From Oxalobacteraceae bacterium (lineage in GTDB: Bacteria; Pseudomonadota; Gammaproteobacteria; Burkholderiales; Burkholderiaceae_D), in NCBI GenBank assembly GCA_947448025.1, contig CANFLV010000027.1:1-44643 (forward strand): DNA of 44,643 bases, in the 5' to 3' direction. The position numbers and the translations under genes were made by a program. Below the pieces are notes generated by a model. The model had not been told where the DNA came from. It saw only the letters and a program-made list of their open reading frames with translations, and searched no databases. Below, piece after piece: positions 23,448 through 32,594 of this stretch. Every line of letters starts with the position of its first letter. Position 1 is the first letter of the stretch.

Positions 23448-24071
23448 TTAAATGAGCAGGTCAGCAACATCGAGCATGCGCTGTGCGATCTCGGACAATT
23501 TCAGGTTCTTGTCCATGGCCAGGCGGCGCAGCTTGCGGTAGGCCTCATCCTCGGTGCAGCGATGGCGCTCCATGAGCAGGCCCTTGGCGCGTTCGATCAC
23601 CTTGCGCTCGGCGAGCTTGAGTTTGGTTTCGCTTAATTCCGTGCGCATGCGCTCATCGACCTGGAAGCGCGCCAGTGCGACATCGAGCACGGCGGTAACG
23701 CCTTCAGCAGACAGGCCGGCGACGACATAGGCGGACACGCCCGCTTCAATGGCAGCGCGAATACGCTCCTTATCGCCATCTTCAGTAAAGCAGACGATAG
23801 GCCGGCGCGCATTCGCGGTGGCGGCGACGACCTCGCGCAACGCCGCGTCTGACGCCGCATCGACGATAATCACGTCCGGCTGCAGCTGCGCCAGCTGTTC
23901 GGCCAGATAGGGACTCGGCGGCAGGACCGCGAGATTGTTATAGCCGGCTTCGAGTAAGCCAATGCGCAGCGCGCGCGCGCGTTCGGACTGGATCTGCGTC
24001 TGTTGATCGGCGCCTTCGGGCGTACCGAGGGCGTTGACGACGACGAGTTTGAGTTGTTTTGAGTCTGTCAT
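23448..24071 (-). CDS. nasT: ANTAR-domain antiterminator, NasT-like
   Basis: A 207-residue response-regulator-like protein. The N-terminal receiver-type domain (residues 1-130) keeps the central Asp in [11 protein letters not shown] but lacks the usual acidic pair at its start ([10 protein letters not shown]), so it is probably not a classic phosphoreceiver. The C-terminal ANTAR RNA-binding domain (about 140-205) shows [35 protein letters not shown]. NasT-type proteins bind hairpins in nitrate-operon leaders to prevent termination. It lies directly upstream of nrtA, on the same strand, and is divergent from tsaD. Confidence 0.88.
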   Translation of the reverse strand: MTDSKQLKLVVVNALGTPEGADQQTQIQSERARALRIGLLEAGYNNLAVLPPSPYLAEQLAQLQPDVIIVDAASDAALREVVAATANARRPIVCFTEDGDKERIRAAIEAGVSAYVVAGLSAEGVTAVLDVALARFQVDERMRTELSETKLKLAERKVIERAKGLLMERHRCTEDEAYRKLRRLAMDKNLKLSEIAQRMLDVADLLI

Positions 24072-24145
24072 GTTTTTCAGCGCGCTGCGGGCGGCAAGCG
24101 CTTTCCTTTACAATGATGCTTTGCAATAAGCTTGCCACCTACCCC

Positions 24146-25174
24146 ATGATTGTTCTAGGCGTTGAATCATCCTGTGACGAAACCGGTATCGCATTGTACG
24201 ATACGCAAGGCGGCTTGCTGGCGCATGCGCTGTACTCCCAGGTCGCCATGCATGAGCAGTATGGCGGCGTCGTGCCAGAACTCGCTTCACGCGACCACAT
24301 CCGCCGCGCGATCCCGCTACTCGAAGCAGCGCTGAAAGAAGCCGGCATCGCGCGCACGGCCATCGATGCGATCGCCTATACTCAGGGACCGGGGTTGGCC
24401 GGCGCGCTGCTGGTGGGCGCATCGGTCGCATGCTCGCTCGGTCTGGCGCTGGGCAAGCCGGTACTCGGCGTGCATCACCTCGAAGGCCATTTATTGTCGC
24501 CGCTGCTGTCGTCCAATCCACCTGAATTCCCTTTCATCGCCCTACTCGTCTCGGGCGGACATACGCAGCTCATGCGCGTCGATGGCGTGGGTCGTTATGA
24601 ATTATTGGGCGAGACGGTCGATGACGCCGCCGGTGAAGCCTTCGATAAATCGGCGAAATTGCTCGGTCTCGGTTATCCGGGCGGACCGGCGATTTCACGC
24701 CTGGCGGAGTTTGGCGATCCGCTGGCGTACAAGCTACCGCGGCCTATGCTGCATTCCAAGGATTTGAATTTCAGTTTTTCCGGCCTGAAGACGGCGGTGC
24801 TGACGGTCGTGAAAAAACACACAACGAATTTATGCGAGCAGGACAAGGCGAATATTGCGCGCGGCTTTGTCGATGCGATCGTCGATGTGCTGACGGCGAA
24901 ATGCATGACGGCCTTGAAGCACACCGGCCTGAAGCGGCTCGTCGTGGCCGGCGGCGTCGGTGCGAACAGCCAGTTGCGCGCGTCCCTCAATGCCGCAGCA
25001 GCCAAGCGACGCTGCACGGTGTTTTATCCGGAGATGGAATTTTGTACCGATAATGGCGCCATGATTGCCTTTGCCGGTGCGCTGCGGCTGATGGCCAATC
25101 CGGACGCGGCGCAATGTAACTATGCATTCAATGTGCGCCCGCGCTGGCCGCTCAATGAATTGACGGCTGCCTGA
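24146..25174 (+). CDS. tsaD: tRNA N6-adenosine threonylcarbamoyltransferase
   Basis: TsaD transfers threonylcarbamoyl from threonylcarbamoyl-AMP to A37 of ANN-decoding tRNAs, with TsaB and TsaE (tsaE is at 37272). The ASKHA-fold protein is 342 residues: [19 protein letters not shown] at the start, the metal-binding [20 protein letters not shown], and [12 protein letters not shown] near the C-terminus. The ATG at 24146 gives the family's exact N-terminus; the longer frame from 24059 overlaps nasT and is unsupported. Convergent with plsY, with stop codons adjacent. Confidence 0.97.
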   Translation: MIVLGVESSCDETGIALYDTQGGLLAHALYSQVAMHEQYGGVVPELASRDHIRRAIPLLEAALKEAGIARTAIDAIAYTQGPGLAGALLVGASVACSLGLALGKPVLGVHHLEGHLLSPLLSSNPPEFPFIALLVSGGHTQLMRVDGVGRYELLGETVDDAAGEAFDKSAKLLGLGYPGGPAISRLAEFGDPLAYKLPRPMLHSKDLNFSFSGLKTAVLTVVKKHTTNLCEQDKANIARGFVDAIVDVLTAKCMTALKHTGLKRLVVAGGVGANSQLRASLNAAAAKRRCTVFYPEMEFCTDNGAMIAFAGALRLMANPDAAQCNYAFNVRPRWPLNELTAA

Positions 25175-25789
25175 TTATTCTTTTTTGCGACCAAGACGGC
25201 TCTCTTTGCCGGCCATCAGGTTGGCGATGTTTTGCCGGTGACGGTAAATCAGCAAGCCGCTCATCGCGAGCACGGCCAGCAGTTTGATATCGGTGCCAAA
25301 CAATAAGCCGTAGTAAAACGGCGCGAACACTGCCGCCACCAGCGCCGCCATGGACGAATAGCGGAAGGCATAGGCGATCACGACCCAGGTCACGAGCGTG
25401 GCTAATCCCAGCCAGACATTCAACGCCAGCAGCACGCCCAGCGCAGTGGCCACGCCCTTGCCGCCGACGAAGCGGAAAAATACCGGCCACAAATGCCCGA
25501 GGAATACCGCGATCGCGGCCAATGCCACCGCACCGTCGCCAGCCCCGTGACTTACTCCAACACGCAGCGTCAGCCAGACCGCGAACCAGCCTTTGGCGCC
25601 ATCGCCGAACAGGGTCAGTAACGCAGCGAGCTTGTTCCCGCTACGCAGAACATTGGTCGCACCGGGATTTTTCGAGCCATAGCTGCGCGGGTCGGAGAGA
25701 CGAAATAATTTACTGACGACGATGGCGAAGGAGACCGAGCCGATCAGATACGACACAAGGCCGATGAAGATTGTATGGAGTGTTTGCAT
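25175..25789 (-). CDS. plsY: Glycerol-3-phosphate acyltransferase PlsY
   Basis: Transfers an acyl group from acyl-phosphate to glycerol-3-phosphate, the first step of phospholipid synthesis, in the inner membrane. The 204-residue protein has about 5 helices with the conserved [38 protein letters not shown] and the [12 protein letters not shown] loop split over two positions. Its C-terminus is basic. It meets tsaD tail to tail, with no base between the two stop codons. Confidence 0.95.
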   Translation of the reverse strand: MQTLHTIFIGLVSYLIGSVSFAIVVSKLFRLSDPRSYGSKNPGATNVLRSGNKLAALLTLFGDGAKGWFAVWLTLRVGVSHGAGDGAVALAAIAVFLGHLWPVFFRFVGGKGVATALGVLLALNVWLGLATLVTWVVIAYAFRYSSMAALVAAVFAPFYYGLLFGTDIKLLAVLAMSGLLIYRHRQNIANLMAGKESRLGRKKE

Positions 25790-25820
25790 GCGTTTCTTTT
25801 TTTATATGGACGTCGTAAGC

Positions 25821-26312
25821 TTATTCTTCAAGCGCGCAATTAACCGGCGTCAGGCTCAAAGCTGCGGCCATGTCGTCAGGCGCGATACCGACCAGATAAC
25901 CGCGTCGTCCACCGTTGATGTAGATTTTTTCCAGCGCCAGGATGCTTTGCTCGACATAGATCGGCATGATCTTGCGCGTACCAAAGGGCGAAGTCCCGCC
26001 GACAAGATAACCGGAATGGCGATTGGCGACTTCAGGCTTGCACGGTTCAACCGATTTGCAGCCAATCTGCCGCGCGAGGTTTTTCGTGGAGACCTTGCGA
26101 TCGCCATGCATGAGGACGATCAGCGGCTTACCCGCTTCGTCCTGCATCACCAGCGTCTTGACGACCGCATGTTCATCCACGCCCAGCTCGCGCGCCGAAA
26201 CGCTCGTGCCGCCGCGCTCTTCGTAGGTGTAAGGGTGTTCGGTAAATGCGAGCTGGCTCTTGCGCAAAAACTGCGTGGCCGGGGTCTCGGAAATATGCTC
26301 TTTTTTTGCCAT
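25821..26312 (-). CDS. ybaK: Cys-tRNA(Pro) deacylase, YbaK/EbsC family
   Basis: Removes cysteine wrongly charged on tRNA-Pro. 163 residues of the YbaK/ProX editing fold: VVKTLVMQDEAGKPLIVLMHGDRKVSTKNLAR with the catalytic Lys region, and GYLVGGTSPFGTRKIMPIYVEQS. The start is the ATG at 26312 (MAKKEHISETPATQFL), the family N-terminus; the frame extends upstream without a likely start. It stands alone between plsY and the phasin gene. Confidence 0.9.
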   Translation of the reverse strand: MAKKEHISETPATQFLRKSQLAFTEHPYTYEERGGTSVSARELGVDEHAVVKTLVMQDEAGKPLIVLMHGDRKVSTKNLARQIGCKSVEPCKPEVANRHSGYLVGGTSPFGTRKIMPIYVEQSILALEKIYINGGRRGYLVGIAPDDMAAALSLTPVNCALEE

Positions 26313-26542
26313 GGGCGTGTTCGGTCGCAGCCGTTTAGGCGCGTCATTTGCTCTTAAAATTTGGCACATTATGCAGCATCTTGCGTGCTTTGCGAGCGCA
26401 GCGCGCGCGATTGCCTGCACAAGGACGGACTTGTTGACGGAAGTCATGCCGCCTTGATTCGCCACCATGGCCTTGACCCCGTGCTCCTATAATCTGGCGC
26501 ATCGCAGACCCCGAATCACTCATATTTTTTCAGGAGCACGCC

Positions 26543-27106
26543 ATGTTTGCCTTTACCGAGCCCGTTATCACCGTGACTAAAACCAGTTTGACGCAGCAGG
26601 TCGACACATTGACCGAAGCCGGCGCCAAGGCCTTCGATCACGTCGAGCAGATCGTCGACCTGAATCTGTGCATGCTGCGCGCCTCCTTCGAGCAATCGAC
26701 AGACGTAGCGCGGCAAATGATCACGGCCAAAACTGCCCAGGAATTTCTGGCGGCAGGCGCGGCGCAATGGCAGCCGCAGGGCGAAAAATTACGCACCTAT
26801 GGCCGCCATCTGGCCGACCTTGCCTCGACAGTGCGCAAGGACTTGAGCACTGTCGCGCAAGAACGCGTGGTCGAAAGTAATCGCAAGATGATCGGCATCA
26901 TCGAGACCGCCACCAAGAACGCACCAGCCGGCTCAGCACCTGCAGTCGCGCTGATGAAGTCCGTGCTCAGCAACGCCAATGCCGGTGTCGAACAATTCAG
27001 CAAGACCACGCGCCAGGCAGTCGAGGCGATGGAAGGCAATCTCGCCGCAGCCGTCAGCCGCTATGCCAAACCCGCCGCGAAAGCCAGCCGGCGCGCACAA
27101 AAATGA
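26543..27106 (+). CDS. Phasin family protein
   Basis: A 187-residue amphipathic helical protein of the phasin family that coats polyhydroxyalkanoate granules. It shows the typical start (FAFTEPVITVTKTSLTQQVDTLTEAGAKAFDHVEQIVDLNL in parts) and an Ala/Lys-rich tail ending RRAQK. A good AGGAG lies 7 bases upstream of the ATG (TTCAGGAGCACGCC). There is no PHA synthase in the window. Single gene, oriented opposite to its neighbours. Confidence 0.88.
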   Translation: MFAFTEPVITVTKTSLTQQVDTLTEAGAKAFDHVEQIVDLNLCMLRASFEQSTDVARQMITAKTAQEFLAAGAAQWQPQGEKLRTYGRHLADLASTVRKDLSTVAQERVVESNRKMIGIIETATKNAPAGSAPAVALMKSVLSNANAGVEQFSKTTRQAVEAMEGNLAAAVSRYAKPAAKASRRAQK

Positions 27107-27114
27107 GCCTCTGC

Positions 27115-27567
27115 TCAACGCAGCATGTCGACATGCGCAATGTCGTCTTCCAGATACGGCTCGCCCGTGCGGCGAAAGCCGAAGTCGCCATAAAACGCTT
27201 CCAGGTATTGCTGCGCCTGGATGCGAAAAGGCTGGCCGGGATGCAGCAGCTCGGCGCGGCGCAAGGCTTCCGCCATCAAGGCACGGCCGATGCCGGTGCC
27301 GCGTACTGAGGCCGCATTCAATACGCGACCGAAGGCGCCTTCCGTGTATTTGATGCCGGGCTCGAAATAGCGCAGGTAAGCGACCAGCTCGCGCCCTGTC
27401 TCGCTGTCACGCCAGCCGAGCAAATGCCAGGCCTGGGTATCGAGGCCGTCGATATCGTTGTACAGGCAACGCTGCTCAAAGATGAAGACTTGCTGACGAC
27501 GCTGCAGCAGCGCATACAGTGCGGTGGTATCGAGCTCGTGAAATTGCGACCATTGCCATTCGATCAT
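27115..27567 (-). CDS. GNAT family N-acetyltransferase, ElaA-like
   Basis: 150 residues of the GNAT fold, similar to E. coli ElaA. The acetyl-CoA-binding motif is VRGTGIGRALMAEALR (about residues 88-103). The N-terminus IEWQWSQFHELDTTALYALLQRRQQVFIFEQ is characteristic of the family. Substrate unknown. It faces the phasin gene tail to tail with 8 bp between stops, and is 26 bp downstream of xerD on the same strand. Confidence 0.88.
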   Translation of the reverse strand: MIEWQWSQFHELDTTALYALLQRRQQVFIFEQRCLYNDIDGLDTQAWHLLGWRDSETGRELVAYLRYFEPGIKYTEGAFGRVLNAASVRGTGIGRALMAEALRRAELLHPGQPFRIQAQQYLEAFYGDFGFRRTGEPYLEDDIAHVDMLR

Positions 27568-27593
27568 GTGTGCGTTCCATTGAAAATTGAAAA

Positions 27594-28499
27594 TTAGCCG
27601 CGCGGATGATGCGCCGCATGCAGCTGCTTGAGCCGTTCGCGCGCGACATGGGTATAAATCTGCGTCGTTGAAATATCGGCGTGACCGAGCAGCAGCTGCA
27701 CCACGCGTAAATCGGCGCCGTGGTTCAGCAGATGCGTCGCGAACGCATGGCGCAAGGTGTGCGGCGAAAGCGGCGCATTGATGGCTGCATGCAGTGCATG
27801 TTTTTTAATCAGGGTCCAGAACATCTGCCGCGTCATGGCCGCGCCGCGCGCGGTCACGAACAGCGCGTCATCGACTTTGCCGGCGAGGATCACGCCGCGC
27901 GCCTCACGCAGATAGCGTTCGATCCAGTCGCGCGCTACTTCGCCAAACGGCACCAGGCGTGTCTTGCTGCCCTTGCCCGTGATGCGCAGCACGCCCTCGT
28001 TCATGCCGACTTCAATGGATTTCAGCAGCACCAGTTCCGACACGCGCAAACCGCTGGCATACATCAGTTCCAGCATGGTCCGGTCGCGCAGACCCAGGGG
28101 CGTGTGCACATCGGGCGCGGCGAGCAAGGCTTCGACCTGCGCTTCGGTGAGCGTCTTCGGAAAGCGCGGCGGCTGCTTGGCCGAGCGCATTTTCAGGCAG
28201 GGGTCGGCGCTGACCTGATTCTGGCGCAGGGCGTGCTGGTAAAAGCGCTTTAGCACGGCGAGCCGCCGGTTCGAGGAAGTCGCCTTGGTGCTCGCATGTC
28301 TGGCGGCAAAATACAGGTTCAGGTGTTCAGCCTGCACCGCAAACAGGCTCATGCCATGTTCGACGGCCAGCCATTCGGCAAACAAACGCAGATCGCGGCG
28401 GTAGGCTTCCAGGGTATTTTTTGACAAGCCGTCTTCGAGCCAGAGGGCGTCGGCAAATTCATCGATCGCCGCCAGGCTCGCGCCCAGGACCACGCTCAC
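27594..28499 (-). CDS. xerD: Tyrosine recombinase XerD
   Basis: Resolves chromosome dimers at dif together with XerC and FtsK. All catalytic residues are present: Arg152 (SGLRVSEL), Lys176, His247 and Arg250 (SPHTLRHAFATHLL), His273 (LLGHADIST) and Tyr282 (IYTH). 301 residues, normal for XerD. It overlaps the upstream ogt gene by 4 bp. It is unrelated to the two island integrases at the window edges. Confidence 0.94.
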   Translation of the reverse strand: MSVVLGASLAAIDEFADALWLEDGLSKNTLEAYRRDLRLFAEWLAVEHGMSLFAVQAEHLNLYFAARHASTKATSSNRRLAVLKRFYQHALRQNQVSADPCLKMRSAKQPPRFPKTLTEAQVEALLAAPDVHTPLGLRDRTMLELMYASGLRVSELVLLKSIEVGMNEGVLRITGKGSKTRLVPFGEVARDWIERYLREARGVILAGKVDDALFVTARGAAMTRQMFWTLIKKHALHAAINAPLSPHTLRHAFATHLLNHGADLRVVQLLLGHADISTTQIYTHVARERLKQLHAAHHPRG

Positions 28500-28996
28500 T
28501 TATATGCCTCAACGCCTTCATGCGCGAGCAGCCAGCGTTTAACGCCAAGGTGAAAGCCGCTGTCATCGTCGTGATGGGCAAAGCCGCCCAGACCACTAGC
28601 GGCCGTGACGCGATGACAGGGAATCACCAGCGGGAACCAGTTCGCACCGCAGGCCTGGCCAACTGCGCGCGGCGCCGAGCTGATGGCGCGGGCGATGTCG
28701 CCATAGGTACGCACTTCGCCGCGCGGAATACTGGCGATGGCCTGCCAGACCTTGCGCTGGAAGACGCTGCCGACTTCCGGCAGGCGTAGCCTGAATGCAT
28801 AATCGGGGTCGGCGATGTAGCGCGCGACTTCTTGTGCGACCAGGTCGGCGAGCGCATCGGTGGCGGACTTTTCAGGAAAGTGTTTAGGCAGGTAGACCAA
28901 TTCGCGCAAGGCACCAGCCTCCGTGCGAATGCCGATGCCACCGAAAGGAACATGGACGATGGCCGAGAACAGGATGTCGTGAGGAGAGGATGTCAT
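28496..28996 (-). CDS. ogt: Methylated-DNA-protein cysteine methyltransferase
   Basis: A suicide repair protein that removes O6-alkyl groups from guanine onto its own cysteine. The active-site PCHRV is at residues 126-130 (Cys127). Preceding motifs are GSVFQRKVWQAIASIPRGEVRTYGDIA, the DNA-binding helix-turn-helix with its arginine finger region. 166 residues. The ATG at 28996 fits the family; the start at 29053 would add an unlike hydrophobic stretch. Last 4 bp overlap xerD, suggesting coupling. Confidence 0.92.
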   Translation of the reverse strand: MTSSPHDILFSAIVHVPFGGIGIRTEAGALRELVYLPKHFPEKSATDALADLVAQEVARYIADPDYAFRLRLPEVGSVFQRKVWQAIASIPRGEVRTYGDIARAISSAPRAVGQACGANWFPLVIPCHRVTAASGLGGFAHHDDDSGFHLGVKRWLLAHEGVEAYK

Positions 28997-29036
28997 GGCG
29001 AAACCTGGGAGCCGGAAAGACAAAGATGCCAGCATA

Positions 29037-29070
29037 AAACAAAAAAGGCGCATCTTGCGATGCGCCTTTA
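29037..29070 (-). terminator. Rho-independent terminator upstream of ogt
   Basis: On the minus strand AAAGGCGCATC and GATGCGCCTTT form an 11-bp stem around a CGCAA/TTGC loop, followed by a T-run. It ends whatever is transcribed through 29071-29250, not ogt, which starts 41 bp later. Confidence 0.8.
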
Positions 29071-29248
29071 AATACTGCGGTGCGTTCCAGACCGCTTATA
29101 GGCCGCCTGAGGCTGGCCCTGCGTTTTTCTTGGAAGCGCTGTCTCCGGGTGCATGAGGTATGACCCTCTTTTTTATGCACCATCCCCTCTAATTAAGCGA
29201 TGTCAATATGTAAATTGCCTTGGTGCCGGTAACAATCCGCACCAAGGA
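29037..29248 (-). ncRNA. Candidate structured small RNA, unknown family
   Basis: No gene covers 29071-29332. On the minus strand this stretch starts after a TATAAT (29255-29260) and ends at a strong terminator, predicting a transcript of about 210 nt. It contains hairpins: CTTGGTGC/GCACCAAG (about 29220-29247), GGTGCAT/ATGCACC (29148-29181) with an inner GAGG/CCTC stem and an A6 bulge, AGGCC/GGCCT, and GCGGT/ACCGC. The -35 is poor. It does not match 6S, tmRNA, SRP RNA or RNase P RNA as I know them. Confidence 0.35.
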
Positions 29249-29332
29249 GGCGCAATTATAAACATATCTTTTAGCCGCAAAGAAAGATTCTTATCGGCAT
29301 GTAACATTGCAACCACAGTCAAGTTATTCAAA

Positions 29333-30718
29333 TTACATCATGCCCATTGCGCGTGGTAACCACAAAGACAAGCCCGGCCAGTAAGTCACGATGACGAGGA
29401 ATACCAGCATCGTCAGCAGCCATGGCATGACGGCCACGGTCAGCTCGGTAATACTCATCTTCGCGATGCCGCTGGCCACATACAGGTTCAGGCCGACTGG
29501 TGGATGGCACAGACCGACTTCCATGTTCGCATCGATCAGGATACCGAAGTGCACTGAATCGATACCGAGGCGGATCGCAGCAGGGTGCAGGATTGGTGCC
29601 ATCACGAGAATGATCGAGGACGGTTCCATCACGTTACCCGCCAGTAGCAGCAGAATGTTGGTCAGCGCCAGGAAGGCTGCCTGGCCGAGTTCCTTGCTCA
29701 GAATCCAGTCTGCCATTGCCTGCGGAATGTTTTCATGGGCCATCAGGAAGGAAAACAGCACGGCATTGGTAATGATGTACAGCAGCATTGCCGACATGCT
29801 GGCAGAGTTCATCAAGACCTTCGATGTGCCGGAAATCGGCATGTCGCGATAGACGAACACTGAAATCAGGAAGGCATACACGGCGCTCATCGCGGCCGCT
29901 TCAGTCGCAGTGAAAATACCGGTGTAGATACCACCGATGATGATCACCACCAGCAGCAAGCCCCAGATACTTTCGCGGAAAGCAGTCCAGCGCTCGCCCC
30001 AAGTCGCTTTTTTCATGCGCGGATAGCCGTGCTTGCGCGCCAGGAACCAGGTAGTGGTGCACAGCATGACGGTCAAGAGGATGCCCGGGAACAGACCGGC
30101 AACGAACAAGGCGCCGATCGAAGTACTGGTCGAGATGGCGTAAATCACTTTCGGAATCGATGGCAGCATCAGGATGCCCAGCGAGCCCGCCGTGATGATC
30201 ACGCCGGCGCCGAATTCCTTCGGATAACCCTGCTTGACCATGGCTGGCAAAATGATCGAACCGATCGCCACGACAGTAGCGACACTGGAGCCGCACACCA
30301 GCGCAAACATCGCGCAGGAAATGATGCCTGCCAGCGCCAAGCCGCCATGCCAGTGACCGACCAAGCTCGTAGCAAACGCGATCATGCGTTTTGCCACGCC
30401 GCCGTGGGTCAGGAAGTTACCCGCCAAAATGAAGAACGGGATCGCCATGATCTCGAACTTTTCAATACCCGTAAATAATTTCAGGGCGACCGCTTCGACC
30501 GGAACTTCGGTCAACAGGAACATGAAGGTCAACACTGTCAGGCCGAGCGCGATCGACACGGGAATCCCGGTCAGCATCAGGGCGATCAACAGTGCGAAGA
30601 CAATACCGATCTTGCTGAAAATGCCGACGGCGATCATCACCAGCGCAATACCGCCCAACAGCAGGCCGGCCTTTTGTTTGCTCATCGGCTTGATGCCGAG
30701 TGTATCTATCGCGCTCAT
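29333..30718 (-). CDS. dctM: TRAP transporter large permease, DctM family
   Basis: The 12-helix channel subunit of a tripartite ATP-independent (sodium-driven) transporter for C4-dicarboxylates. 461 residues with the family motifs ALGLTVLTFMFLL, IPFFILAGNFLTHGG, GSSVATVVAIGSIILPAM and the C-terminal HFGILIDANMEVGLCHPPVGLNLYV. It overlaps dctQ by 4 bp, as in most dctPQM operons. Ligand (malate, succinate, fumarate) is inferred from the family and the linked DctS/DctR genes. Confidence 0.95.
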   Translation of the reverse strand: MSAIDTLGIKPMSKQKAGLLLGGIALVMIAVGIFSKIGIVFALLIALMLTGIPVSIALGLTVLTFMFLLTEVPVEAVALKLFTGIEKFEIMAIPFFILAGNFLTHGGVAKRMIAFATSLVGHWHGGLALAGIISCAMFALVCGSSVATVVAIGSIILPAMVKQGYPKEFGAGVIITAGSLGILMLPSIPKVIYAISTSTSIGALFVAGLFPGILLTVMLCTTTWFLARKHGYPRMKKATWGERWTAFRESIWGLLLVVIIIGGIYTGIFTATEAAAMSAVYAFLISVFVYRDMPISGTSKVLMNSASMSAMLLYIITNAVLFSFLMAHENIPQAMADWILSKELGQAAFLALTNILLLLAGNVMEPSSIILVMAPILHPAAIRLGIDSVHFGILIDANMEVGLCHPPVGLNLYVASGIAKMSITELTVAVMPWLLTMLVFLVIVTYWPGLSLWLPRAMGMM

Positions 30719-31350
30719 CGTGCACCTGCCTTTGCTAAATCTGTCTCATGCGTTGTGTCCACTACATCATCAAGTCCATCGACATGGGTGTGGTCATGCT
30801 GGGGTACTTCACCGGTCTTGTAAAAATTCCAGGCGTTTTGCAGGAAGCGGAAGCACATCAGGTAAGAACCCATCCAGACCGCGGAATACACGATCCAGGT
30901 CGGCCATTCCAGATCCGGTGTAGTCGGGCCTTCCGGCACGTCGCCGACGTTCATGCCCAAGGCGGTAAAGAGCGCATAGTGCATGCCGTTTTCCCAGACG
31001 AAGCGCAGACCGAGCGTGCCGATCATGCTGGTAAAGATGACGCCACAGGCAAGCGCCACATAGACCGTCGAATTGCGCCATTCTTTCGGCAGGCGCGTAA
31101 CCAGTACGTCCACGCCCACGTGCACACCGGCGCGCACGCCATAGGCCGCACCGAATTTAGCCATCCACACGAACATGATGATGCACAGTTCCTGAGCCCA
31201 GCTGAAATGCAGCGACAGCAGCCAGTCTTGTACATAAGGGATGGGGAAGCCAGTGCCGTAGCGATGCAGCACAGACAGGAAAATGATCAGCGTCGCGCCG
31301 CCCATGAGCAGCGAGATGATCCACTCTTCGAGGTGATCCAGATATTTCAT
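30715..31350 (-). CDS. dctQ: TRAP transporter small permease, DctQ family
   Basis: A four-helix membrane subunit of 211 residues that works with DctM. It begins KYLDHLEEWIISLLMGGATL and keeps the WAQELCIIMFVWMAKFGAAYGVRAGVHVGVDVL region typical of DctQ. The C-terminal tail is hydrophilic and His/Asp-rich (HDHTHVDGLDDVVDTTHETD), cytoplasmic by inference. The ATG at 31350 is chosen as it fits the family; the frame extends back towards dctP. Confidence 0.93.
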   Translation of the reverse strand: MKYLDHLEEWIISLLMGGATLIIFLSVLHRYGTGFPIPYVQDWLLSLHFSWAQELCIIMFVWMAKFGAAYGVRAGVHVGVDVLVTRLPKEWRNSTVYVALACGVIFTSMIGTLGLRFVWENGMHYALFTALGMNVGDVPEGPTTPDLEWPTWIVYSAVWMGSYLMCFRFLQNAWNFYKTGEVPQHDHTHVDGLDDVVDTTHETDLAKAGAR

Positions 31351-31443
31351 GACAGTTTCCAAAAAAGAGAAGCGAAGCTGGCATGAGATGCCAGCCTCGC
31401 AGCAGTGAGACCCCCTCGGTACGGAGAGGGACAAAAATACGAC

Positions 31444-32433
31444 TTACTTGACTGCCTTGTTGATCGAGTCGATCAGGTCCTTGCCGATGCGGCCTTCCAT
31501 TTCCTTCTGCACCGGCAGCAAGGCTTTATGCCACTCAGCCTGCTCCGCGGCTGTCAGTTCGTAGACCTTGGTTTTGCCGGTTTTCTTGATGGCTTCCATG
31601 GCGTTATCGTTTTCTTTTTGCGCGATATCGTTGGCGTACTTGGTGGCTTCTTTCATGGCGCCTTCAAGCGCGGTACGGATATCGGCTGGCAAGCCTTCCC
31701 AGAATTTCTTGTTCACGATGACTGCATAACCGAGGTAACCGTGGTTCGACATGGTGATGTGCGACTGCACTTCGTTCATTTTCTGGGTGTAGACATTCGA
31801 TGGCGGGTTCTCTGTGCCATCGACCACGCCGGTCTGGAGCGCCTGATAGACTTCAGAGAAAGCCATTACCTGCGGATTGGCACCGAGCGCGCGCATCTGT
31901 GCATCGAGAACTTTCGACGACTGGATACGCATCTTCAAGCCTTTGAAATCAGCCGGGACATGCAGTGGCTTATTGGCCGACATGACCTTGAAGCCGTTAT
32001 CCCAGAATGCCAGACCAATGATGCCCTTAGGCTCAAGCTTTTTCAGCAGGTCTTTACCGACCTGGCCTTCAGTGACCTTGTAGAGCGACTGACGATTCGG
32101 GAAGATGTAGGGCAGATCGAAGACTTCAAATTCTTTCACGCCGAGCGGGCCGAATTTTGCCATCGATGGCGCCAGCATTTGCACCGCGCCGAGCTGCAGG
32201 GCTTCTATTTCTTCTTTGTCCTTGTACAGCTGGCTGTTTGGATACAGGTCGATCTTGACGCGACCTTTGGTCGCTTTTTCTGCGAGTTCCTTGAAGCGTT
32301 CGGCACCGTGACCCTTCGGCGTGTCGGATGCGACGACGTGGCTGAACTTGATGACGATCGGCGTCTGGGCGAAAGCCGAACCAGTGATCAGGGCGGCGGC
32401 AGAGAGAGCGAACAGTAGTGATTTCAATTTCAT
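31444..32433 (-). CDS. dctP: TRAP transporter substrate-binding protein, DctP family
   Basis: A periplasmic binding protein of 329 residues. The N-terminal signal peptide (KSLLFALSAAALITGSAFA, cut after AFA) is followed by TPIVIKFSHVVASDTPKGHGAERFKELAEKATKGRVKIDLYPNSQL and the ligand-binding Arg region KMRIQSSKVLDAQMRALGANPQVM. The ATG at 32433 has GGAG 5 bases upstream. It heads the dctPQM operon, divergent from dctS, with a shared 160-bp control region. Confidence 0.95.
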   Translation of the reverse strand: MKLKSLLFALSAAALITGSAFAQTPIVIKFSHVVASDTPKGHGAERFKELAEKATKGRVKIDLYPNSQLYKDKEEIEALQLGAVQMLAPSMAKFGPLGVKEFEVFDLPYIFPNRQSLYKVTEGQVGKDLLKKLEPKGIIGLAFWDNGFKVMSANKPLHVPADFKGLKMRIQSSKVLDAQMRALGANPQVMAFSEVYQALQTGVVDGTENPPSNVYTQKMNEVQSHITMSNHGYLGYAVIVNKKFWEGLPADIRTALEGAMKEATKYANDIAQKENDNAMEAIKKTGKTKVYELTAAEQAEWHKALLPVQKEMEGRIGKDLIDSINKAVK

Positions 32434-32506
32434 GATGTCTCCAAAACGTGAAAGGAACGTACTTTTTATACTTGGGCACCATTGTCGGGATCGCTTCATT
32501 TCATCA

Positions 32507-32528
32507 CAATTGTGGATAACCACATTTG
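32507..32528. promoter_or_regulatory. Dyad operator between dctP and dctS
   Basis: A 22-bp dyad with core arms TGTGG and CCACA around ATAA, extended by CAA/TTG outside one mismatch. It is 74 bp upstream of dctP and 67 bp before dctS, in the shared promoter region. A DctR (LuxR/FixJ-type) or CRP-like site is possible; not a match to a consensus I can confirm. Confidence 0.5.
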
Positions 32529-32594
32529 TTGCAGAAAATGCCGGCCGCGGCAGTACACTACGCGCTGCTGCATTTTGAAAAAGCTTCGACTCCC

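Noticed and set aside
29037-29248. 6S RNA or a riboswitch in the ogt upstream gap
   Set aside because: There is no long terminal closing stem with a central bubble for 6S, and no match to TPP, cobalamin, glycine or fluoride cores.
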